A stretch of 8,665 nucleotides of DNA from NCBI GenBank assembly GCA_020445005.1, contig JAGRHM010000108.1, positions 1-8,665 of the forward strand, in the 5' to 3' direction. This document shows positions 1 through 5,576 of the stretch, one piece after another. The translations under genes were made by a program, and so were the position numbers. This stretch comes from Candidatus Competibacteraceae bacterium. GTDB taxonomy: Bacteria > Pseudomonadota > Gammaproteobacteria > Competibacterales > Competibacteraceae. A model generated the notes under the pieces. It saw nothing but the letters and a program-made list of their open reading frames with translations. It was not told where the DNA came from and did no database searches. Numbering within the stretch: the stretch's first letter is position 1; the number at the start of each line of letters is the position of its first letter.

Positions 1-305
1 TTCGCCATGCCGGGATACATGTCGGTGTATTCGTGAGTTTCGCCCGCGACCGCCGACTTCAGGTTATTGCGTGAGGAGCCAATGGGCAGACCCGTAGCGG
101 GATCGCCGACCTGCGCCAGATAGTCCAGGTGACCATGCGCATGGCCGGTTTCGCCTTCCGCGGTCGAGCGGAACAGAGCCGAAACGTCATTTTGCCCCTC
201 GACATCCGCTTTATTAGCGAAATACAGGTAGCGGCGATTGGCCTGTGATTCGCCGGCGAAGGCGGCTTTCAGGTTTTCTTCAGTCTTGGAGCCTTTGAGT
301 TGCAT
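1..305 (-). CDS. Rubrerythrin, N-terminal part (cut by window edge)
   Basis: This is the first ~101 residues of a rubrerythrin-family protein, a cytoplasmic ferritin-like diiron protein that usually reduces hydrogen peroxide in oxidative-stress defence. The start reads MQLKGSKTEENLKAAFAGES. Visible diiron ligands are E19 (AGESQA), the ExxH pair E52/H55 (GETGHAH) and E89 plus E92 (AGETHEYTDMYP), which match the spacing of the first part of the family's four-helix bundle. The ATG at 303-305 is preceded by GAGAGGG about 8 nt upstream, a good ribosome binding site. The rest of the bundle and any C-terminal rubredoxin-like iron site lie outside the window, so I cannot say whether it is full rubrerythrin or a rubredoxin-less form. 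A palindrome at 343-362 lies in its leader or promoter. The family call is strong; the exact subtype is open. Confidence 0.93.
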   Translation of the reverse strand, partial: MQLKGSKTEENLKAAFAGESQANRRYLYFANKADVEGQNDVSALFRSTAEGETGHAHGHLDYLAQVGDPATGLPIGSSRNNLKSAVAGETHEYTDMYPGMA

Positions 306-342
306 CGGTAAAGCCCTCTCTTTGATGATGGAAACAGAGGAA

Positions 343-362
343 GACCTTGATTATTCAGGGTC
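343..362. promoter_or_regulatory. Inverted repeat upstream of the rubrerythrin gene
   Basis: Arms GACCTTGA and TCAGGGTC are inverted repeats with one mismatch in eight, separated by TTAT. The element lies about 38 nt upstream of the rubrerythrin start codon. It could be an operator for a dimeric regulator or a hairpin in the 5' leader. I do not recognise it as a known OxyR, Fur or IscR site. No convincing sigma70 -35/-10 pair was found nearby, so its position relative to the transcript start is unknown. Confidence 0.35.
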
Positions 363-371
363 AAATAAAGC

Positions 372-668
372 CTAGTTTGCATAGGGCGATCTGGCTAATT
401 GACTTTGGCAATGGCGCCGATAGTGATTGCTTATCCATACAGCAGAGGCGTGCGCGTGCGCCTTGATCATCACAGCGCTGCTTGCGTTGAACAACTGGCC
501 GCGCACTTCCAGTGCAAGCCCGTTAAAGCCATGTCAACGGTATGACATAACCTGTGGTCACCCGTGGTGACTGGTTGCCCTCAAGAAAGGGCGCGCAGCT
601 TGATGACCACGATTTTGGCGGTCAATTGCGGCGTACCAACCGCCCGTATCCACAAAAATTCTGTTCAC
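372..668 (-). pseudogene. Decayed PIN-domain (VapC-like) ribonuclease gene
   Basis: From a GTG at 668 the minus strand encodes VNRIFVDTGGWYAAIDRQ and then a HQAARPFLRA segment, the typical start of a PIN domain (hydrophobic strand, catalytic Asp in FVDT, then W/Y and an AAxxFL helix). This frame stops at 558-560. The next expected PIN segment appears in another frame at 523-561 (VTTGYVI then PLTWL, against the family's VTT.YV.DETLTLL). At 372-533 the original frame resumes as LALEVRGQLFNASSAVMI, resembling the later helix and strand of such proteins. The second conserved acidic residue is missing at the break, and the C-terminal FTDC-type motif is not seen. The start overlaps the SWIM gene stop as GTGA, so it was probably translated by coupling. 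I infer a broken remnant. The first 36 codons could still be translated as a short peptide. No antitoxin gene is visible next to it. Confidence 0.6.
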
Positions 669-2449
669 GCCAAATCCCGCTGCTTCAACATCCCCACCAG
701 CTTGTGCTTGCGCGCATAACGCTCCAGCAGCCGATTCCGATAAGCCTGCCACGCCGCCGGTTGTCCCGACGCTAGATAAGCCGCCTGCGCCTGTTGGAGC
801 CATTCCACTGCATGGTGGTACGCATTGGCTTTACCGGCATCCATGATCTTCTCGGCCCGACGACAGGCATTTTCAATCACCCAGTCGGGGTGCTGGTGAA
901 CCGCTGCCGCCATCACTTGTTTGACTAATTCACCCTGGTAGTAGCCGAGGTCCTTGACCACGGTAATCGCATCATCAAGCAGCCCCTCCTGGAGAAAGAT
1001 GCCGACTCTGGCGGATTGACTGTCCCAGCTTGAATGCTGACGGAGGAGTTGCAACAGCTCAGTGCGCACCGTCGATTCCTCATCTCCCGCCAGTTTCAAC
1101 GCAATCTGATAATCTTCCAGTGAGGGACGGGCGTTGAAGGCTTTAATGCGCGTTGCGAGAGCCGCCCGCACATCGTTCAACTCCTTGGCCAGATCGCTGG
1201 CCCACACCGCTAATTCATGTTGATGGTGCGCCGTTCCCTGCAGGTTCAAGCCGGTCTGGGCAATGGCGAGCGCCTGCGCCTGCGCTCCCTTTTCCCGCAG
1301 CGCCCGCGCCAGGGCAAATGCTTCCGCCAGGGAACTCAACAGGGTTTTAGCCGCCTCCATTGTGGTCTCCACCTGATCCGTGCGAACCAGCATGGTCAGG
1401 TATTGCTCGACCTGACTCTCGGCTTCGGCCAGATGTAAATACTCTGCATACCGCCCCTGACGATCCAGAATTTTCAGCCGGATTTGCGCCAGATCGTCGG
1501 CATAATCCGGGCGTTCTCCGTCCCAGGCGCCCAATTCGGTAATATGGCCTTGAAACACTTTTTGGAGCGAGGGATAGTCCCAGCCTTGGCGCAAGGCTTC
1601 CTGACTCAGGCACAGTTCGCTACCCAGTTCTTCCTGCCAATCTGTCAGGTGCTGCTGGAGAGTCTTCTTCTCAACCGGCGTTAGCTCCGTACTCAAAATG
1701 GCCTCGGTCCACGCCTGATCCAACAGCCCTACTACGTCATCGCTGTCAGCGCCATAGTCCGCTACTTCCTGCCAGTGATCGGCGCAGGCTTGCGTGATCG
1801 CTTCCATCGCTACCAGAGCGTTGGGACCATCGCCGCGCTCGATGAAACCCTGGGCTTTGGCGATCAGCGCCTCAAAATCATATTGAATCGAATCGTCATC
1901 TCGACCCGATTCCCAGTCCCGTACGGCGTTACGCAAAATCTGTTGCGCCGCCCGGCGGAAAGGCGCCGGATTGATTGAAATGCGACGCGGTGCGGTAGCG
2001 GACGGTTGTGCAGAAGCAGGTTCTGTAAGGTGTTCATCGACATATTCATCCACGATTTCAATCAGGTGCGGTTCCTCGGCGATTAGTTCCTGTACCAACT
2101 CCCGGGTTTGCGCAAGGTCCAGACCATCCAGCAGAGATTCCAGAGTCGGCCGTTCTTCGATCGATTCAGGCTCATGCAGACCAGCCAGCGCGGTGGCGAC
2201 TATATGCTTGCACCAGCCGTCAAAACTGTAGGGACAGGTGCAATCGGCGCTGGTCACGCCTTTTTCGTCAAACGTCAGGCACACGATGTAAGGTTCGTCT
2301 TCACTGCCTTCGACTTCAGCCTGGAGGGTATTGCCGCGCTGTTGTAGGTAACCGACTGCTCCAGACCGATAGTAGTCTTTACCCCGCGCAAAGGATTGAG
2401 CATTGGCATAACGGCGCAGGACGGATTCGCTGAGTTGCGGAATAGTCAT
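665..2449 (-). CDS. SWIM zinc-finger domain protein, function unknown
   Basis: A 594-residue soluble protein. The N-terminal ~90 residues carry a SWIM zinc finger: C70-x-C72-x7-C80-x-H82, the CxCx(n)CxH pattern, preceded by the usual region with YANAQSFARGKDYYRSG and a short beta-rich stretch. SWIM domains are thought to bind DNA or protein. Bacterial copies often sit beside SNF2 helicases, but none is present here. A helical segment with ESLLDGLDLAQTRELVQELI follows near residues 105-130. The remaining ~400 residues are Ala/Leu/Gln-rich helices, TPR-like in appearance. I chose the ATG at 2447-2449 because AAGGAG lies 8 nt upstream; the frame also opens 12 codons earlier at 2485 without such a site. 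Its stop overlaps the GTG of a broken PIN gene. It is divergent from the HDOD-GGDEF gene. Domain call firm, role unknown. Confidence 0.88.
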   Translation of the reverse strand: MTIPQLSESVLRRYANAQSFARGKDYYRSGAVGYLQQRGNTLQAEVEGSEDEPYIVCLTFDEKGVTSADCTCPYSFDGWCKHIVATALAGLHEPESIEERPTLESLLDGLDLAQTRELVQELIAEEPHLIEIVDEYVDEHLTEPASAQPSATAPRRISINPAPFRRAAQQILRNAVRDWESGRDDDSIQYDFEALIAKAQGFIERGDGPNALVAMEAITQACADHWQEVADYGADSDDVVGLLDQAWTEAILSTELTPVEKKTLQQHLTDWQEELGSELCLSQEALRQGWDYPSLQKVFQGHITELGAWDGERPDYADDLAQIRLKILDRQGRYAEYLHLAEAESQVEQYLTMLVRTDQVETTMEAAKTLLSSLAEAFALARALREKGAQAQALAIAQTGLNLQGTAHHQHELAVWASDLAKELNDVRAALATRIKAFNARPSLEDYQIALKLAGDEESTVRTELLQLLRQHSSWDSQSARVGIFLQEGLLDDAITVVKDLGYYQGELVKQVMAAAVHQHPDWVIENACRRAEKIMDAGKANAYHHAVEWLQQAQAAYLASGQPAAWQAYRNRLLERYARKHKLVGMLKQRDLA

Positions 2450-2457
2450 TCGATGTT

Positions 2458-2463
2458 CTCCTT
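2458..2463 (-). promoter_or_regulatory. Shine-Dalgarno site deciding the SWIM gene start
   Basis: AAGGAG on the minus strand ends 8 nt before the ATG at 2449. It falls inside the extended open frame that begins at 2485, so it favours the shorter 594-residue product over the 606-residue one. Confidence 0.7.
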
Positions 2464-2475
2464 GAATCAGAGTTT

Positions 2476-2516
2476 TTTTAAGCAAATTTACCAGTAAACC
2501 GCCAATCGGCTATGAT
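2476..2516. promoter_or_regulatory. Putative overlapping divergent promoters with a palindrome
   Basis: This lies in the 105-bp gap between the SWIM and HDOD-GGDEF genes. Plus strand: TTTACC (2487-2492), 18-nt spacer, TATGAT (2511-2516), a plausible sigma70 promoter about 40 nt before the GTG start at 2555. Minus strand: TTGGCG (2505-2500), 18-nt spacer, TTAAAA (2481-2476), a weaker match. A 12-bp inverted repeat, TTTACCAGTAAA (2487-2498), covers the plus -35 and the minus spacer, so one bound protein could affect both directions. All of this is read by eye against consensus and is uncertain. Confidence 0.33.
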
Positions 2517-2554
2517 GATTCATGATATAGAGTCCATCTTTCCAAGGTCTATGG

Positions 2555-4195
2555 GTGTCGCGCATCATGCACGCTGAACTGGAGCAACGTCTGCGTTTCT
2601 GTGGCAATTTGCCAAGCCTGCCAGCGGTCGCTCTTAAAATGGTCGAGTTGGCGAATGATCCCGACGTTCACCTGAATGACGTCGCCCGGGTGCTTTCGAT
2701 GGACCCAGCTCTAGTGACCAAATTGTTCCGGGCGGCTAATTCCCCCCTGTACGGATTGCATCGCAAGGTGACTAACCTGCGGCAGGTGCTTAGCCTGCTC
2801 GGGTTGCAAGGTACATTGGCGCTGGCGCTGGGCTTTTCCCTGATCACAACCGGATGCAACAGTAGCGGTATTCCCCTCAATACCGAGCAATTCTGGAGTC
2901 GTTCGCTGATGACAGCGACCGCTTGCCGTATTCTGGGCGAACGGTTATCCATGAAGAATCTTGAGGAATTGTTCCTGGCGGGGTTGCTCCAGGGGATTGG
3001 CGTTTTGGCCCTGTCAATGATCATGCCCGAGTCTTATGGCCCTTTGCTGAAAGAAGCCGCTGAGCATCCGGAGGGAACAACCGCCGTGCTGAATTACCAG
3101 CGGTTGGCTGAATTGGAGCAGGAACGGCTGGGAGACGATCACGCAGCGGTGGGCGCATGGCTTATGCAGCATTGGCGCTTGCCAGAGTATTTGACGGTGG
3201 CCACGGCGGGCAGTCTGGATCCGGATGGCAGCGATGCGCCGGATCGCTACCAGGCTCTGGTGCAGTCCGTGGCGCTGGCGACACGCATCGCCGACATCTG
3301 GACTCGGCCGCATGATTGGCAACATTCCCCGGAAGTCGCCAAGTTGGCTCAACAATGGTTTGGATTGAATACCGACCACTACCTGGAAATCCTGGAACAG
3401 GTTGGTGCCAAATTCCCGGAAATCGCCGCCCTGTTTCAAATTAAAGCGCTGGATGCGGCGCAAATCGCCGGGATTCTGGATCAAGCCCGGGAAGCGCTGG
3501 ATATTCGCGTCGTTCAACGCTGGCCCGAGCGTGTCAGCCGTAAAACCCTGTCGGTAGAAGCTTCCTGCCCAGCGGCGTTGCCGAACCAGTTACCCTCGAT
3601 TCCAACCCTGGCCAGTGCCCGTAGTCTGCGTTCACAACGTGACGGGATCGCTCGATCATCGACCGGGCAATACGCCTTCGACGCGCTGACCGGTTTACTG
3701 AATCAACCCCGTCTCAACGATCGGTTGCGACAGGAGCTGACGGCCGCCAAGGATCAGACCTGGCCGTTGAGCGTGGCGTTGCTGGATGTGGATAACTTAA
3801 GAAAAATCAATGAGTCCTGTGGCCATGGCGTTGGCGATCAGGTGTTGATTGCGTTGGCGCGATTACTCAAGAGCAATATCCGGCGTCAGGATGTGGCGGC
3901 TCGTTATCAGGACGATGCCTTTGCTTTGGTATTGCCGACGAGTGGGATCAAGGATGCCTGTAGTCTGATTGAGCAGTTGATGGAGCGGATTCGCGACTGG
4001 GAACCGGCGACTGAAGGAGGCCGGAGTTTACGGATAACGATTTCCGTTGGGTTGGGAACGTATCCGGAAACGGGATTGGTTGATTGTCGGTCGGGCGAAC
4101 AATTGCTGGAAGCCGCTCGTCAAGCATTGCGCTTGGCCCAGGAAGCGGGCGGCGGTCAGTTAGTGGTCTACGGTGCAAAGTCGTCAGGCTCATGA
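2555..4195 (+). CDS. HDOD-GGDEF signalling protein with degenerate GGDEF site
   Basis: A 546-residue cytoplasmic protein with two domains. Residues ~12-215 form an HDOD domain (LRFCGNLPSLPAVALKMVEL, then LSMDPALVTKLFRAANSPLYG); the HD phosphohydrolase residues are replaced, as is normal for HDOD (LLQGIGVLAL at 144-153). A helical linker reaches ~residue 370. Residues ~375-541 form a GGDEF domain with conserved DALTGLLNQPRL, D411-x-D413, N419, G423-H424 and G427-D428. The signature loop reads Y-Q452-D453-D454-A455-F456 where active cyclases have Y-G-G-D/E-E-F, so cyclase activity is doubtful. The inhibitory c-di-GMP site RxxD (R443-R-Q-D446) is kept, five residues before the loop. The GTG at 2555 has AAGG 7 nt upstream; an ATG at 2567 is the alternative. 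The stop overlaps that of the convergent rarD-type gene. HDOD proteins often act in signalling or stress control; the exact role is unknown. Confidence 0.92.
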   Translation: MSRIMHAELEQRLRFCGNLPSLPAVALKMVELANDPDVHLNDVARVLSMDPALVTKLFRAANSPLYGLHRKVTNLRQVLSLLGLQGTLALALGFSLITTGCNSSGIPLNTEQFWSRSLMTATACRILGERLSMKNLEELFLAGLLQGIGVLALSMIMPESYGPLLKEAAEHPEGTTAVLNYQRLAELEQERLGDDHAAVGAWLMQHWRLPEYLTVATAGSLDPDGSDAPDRYQALVQSVALATRIADIWTRPHDWQHSPEVAKLAQQWFGLNTDHYLEILEQVGAKFPEIAALFQIKALDAAQIAGILDQAREALDIRVVQRWPERVSRKTLSVEASCPAALPNQLPSIPTLASARSLRSQRDGIARSSTGQYAFDALTGLLNQPRLNDRLRQELTAAKDQTWPLSVALLDVDNLRKINESCGHGVGDQVLIALARLLKSNIRRQDVAARYQDDAFALVLPTSGIKDACSLIEQLMERIRDWEPATEGGRSLRITISVGLGTYPETGLVDCRSGEQLLEAARQALRLAQEAGGGQLVVYGAKSSGS

Positions 4196-5107
4196 ACGGT
4201 GACGACCAAACCAGGCATCGAGGGTATACAGCGCCAGCGCCAGCCAGATGCATCCGAAAGCGGTCAGATGAATGCGAGTGAACGGTTCCCGGTAAACCAT
4301 GACCGCCAGCAGGAATTGCAGGGTAGGGGTCAGGTATTGGATCAACCCGACCGTGGATAAGCGCAGGCGTTGCGTGGCCTGGAGAAACATCAGCAGGGGA
4401 ATAACGGTGACCAGCCCCGCCGCCAGCAGCAATGCATCAGTGTATCCGTCCACTTGGCCCAGGGTTCCGCCGCCCTGGGTCGCCAGGAAGAGCAAGGCCA
4501 TCGGCGCAATTAACAGAGTTTCGATGCATAAACCCAGGGTTGCAGCGCGCCCCGCTTTCTTGCGCAATAGACCGTAACTGCCGAAGCTGAACGCCAGGGT
4601 CAGGGAAATCCAGGGAAACACGCCGTAGCCGATCACCAGCGCCAGCACCCCAGTCGCCGCGATCAGTACGGCAATTCCTTGACGCGGATTCAGCCGTTCG
4701 CCCAGAAATATCATGCCCAGTAATACATTGACCAGCGGATTGATGTAGTAACCCAGACTGGCTTCCAGAATCCGGCCGTTTTGCACTGCCCAGATGTAGA
4801 GCAACCAATTGCCGGAGATAAGTAATGCGGTGAGTAGATAAAAGCCGAGGCGGCGGCGCTGGCGAAACGCGCTGCGCAAAGTGGGCCACTGTCCCCAGGC
4901 CAGGATTAGCGCCAGCAACAGGACCGCAGATCCCACTACGCGATACGCCAGGACCTCCAAAGCGGGGACATGCTGCAACAATTTGAAATAGATAGGGAAC
5001 GATCCCCATAAGGTGAAGCAGCCGAGCGCATTTAGCAGACCGATGGCGGCGCTGTCCAGGGTCGGGCGGGCGGGCGTTGAGGTGGAGAGAGGAGTCATGT
5101 GGGGCAT
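4190..5107 (-). CDS. rarD: RarD-family DMT permease (EamA-type transporter)
   Basis: A ~305-residue inner-membrane protein of the drug/metabolite transporter superfamily, close to the RarD group (E. coli RarD is about 296 residues). Around ten hydrophobic segments are visible in two EamA repeats. Group-typical stretches include GNWLLYIWAV (99-108), LEASLGYYINPLVN (114-127), GMIFLGERLN (131-140), and later LAFSFGSYGLLRKK and LRLSTVGLIQYLTPTLQFLLA. The substrate is not known; the older label 'chloramphenicol-sensitive protein' is not functional proof. Start choice is uncertain: ATG at 5107 or at 5098, neither with a good ribosome binding site. The frame stays open to 5242, but that would overlap the divergent DUF2845 gene and adds non-family sequence. 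The stop at 4190-4192 overlaps the stop of the HDOD-GGDEF gene in a TCATGA palindrome. Confidence 0.92.
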   Translation of the reverse strand: MPHMTPLSTSTPARPTLDSAAIGLLNALGCFTLWGSFPIYFKLLQHVPALEVLAYRVVGSAVLLLALILAWGQWPTLRSAFRQRRRLGFYLLTALLISGNWLLYIWAVQNGRILEASLGYYINPLVNVLLGMIFLGERLNPRQGIAVLIAATGVLALVIGYGVFPWISLTLAFSFGSYGLLRKKAGRAATLGLCIETLLIAPMALLFLATQGGGTLGQVDGYTDALLLAAGLVTVIPLLMFLQATQRLRLSTVGLIQYLTPTLQFLLAVMVYREPFTRIHLTAFGCIWLALALYTLDAWFGRHRS

Positions 5108-5165
5108 GATAACCGAATGGTTTGCGATTAAACTGCAAAGAAACCGAAGTGGACAGGAGGCGATC

Positions 5166-5555
5166 ATGCACAGATTTGTAAAATGCGGATTCGGAGCGGC
5201 GCTGACGATATTTGGGATGGTGGCTGCGTTCGCGGATTCCATGCGCTGCGGTAGCTATCTCGTCAACACCGGCGATTCCCAGTCGCGCGTACTGCAAATC
5301 TGTGGAGAACCCCAGCGCGCTTGGCAAGATGGTTTTATTGAGGAAACCGTGCGCCGTAATGAGGGCTACTATGATTCGTCAACGCTACCACAGACGCAGA
5401 CTTATCCGCTTCCTTCAGGAGGTCAGGAGACCGAGGTGCGCCGGGTGAAGCCGGTCTACAAATGGGAATACAACCCAGGCCGCGGGCGGTTTCTCAAAAC
5501 GTTGGTGTTTTACGGCGACATTCTGATGAGGATTATTGATGGGCCAAGGCAGTAG
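5166..5555 (+). CDS. Exported DUF2845-type small protein
   Basis: A 129-residue protein with an N-terminal signal peptide: a short basic start (MHRFVK), a hydrophobic core (FGAALTIFGMVAAFA) and a likely signal peptidase I site after A21-F22-A23, giving a mature protein of ~106 residues in the periplasm. The mature part begins DSMRCGSYLVNTGDSQSRVL, then CGEPQRAW, the pattern I associate with DUF2845; C28 and C46 could form a disulfide. The second half holds a Gln/Thr/Pro-rich stretch and a basic region with YKWEYNPGRGRF. The ATG at 5166 is favoured over upstream in-frame starts because AGGAGG (5155-5160) lies 5 nt before it and the signal peptide begins there. It is divergent from the RarD-type gene and ends 21 bp from the convergent channel gene. 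Function unknown. Confidence 0.85.
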   Translation: MHRFVKCGFGAALTIFGMVAAFADSMRCGSYLVNTGDSQSRVLQICGEPQRAWQDGFIEETVRRNEGYYDSSTLPQTQTYPLPSGGQETEVRRVKPVYKWEYNPGRGRFLKTLVFYGDILMRIIDGPRQ

Positions 5556-5576
5556 CTATCCCCACTCTCAAAATGC

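Noticed and set aside
557..571. Hairpin GTCACC/GGTGAC as terminator of the SWIM gene
   Set aside because: The 6-bp stem with a 3-nt loop has no T tract on either strand and lies inside the PIN remnant; it cannot be supported as a terminator.
554..775. Open frame of 73 codons on the plus strand
   Set aside because: It is antisense to the SWIM gene end and PIN remnant, with a composition typical of a shadow frame.
3014..3517. Open frame of 167 codons on the minus strand
   Set aside because: It is antisense to the HDOD domain, with no recognisable family sequence.
5013..5165. Longer N-terminus for the DUF2845-type protein
   Set aside because: It would overlap the divergent permease gene and place the signal peptide internally; the start at 5166 has the ribosome binding site.
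5108..5242. Longer N-terminus for the RarD-type protein
   Set aside because: It would overlap the signal peptide region of the divergent DUF2845 gene, whose strong AGGAGG site supports its start, and it adds about 45 residues not seen in the family.
4437..5327. Open frame of 296 codons on the minus strand
   Set aside because: It lies over the RarD-type gene in another frame and shows Arg/Gly/Pro-rich, non-family sequence; a shadow of the real gene.
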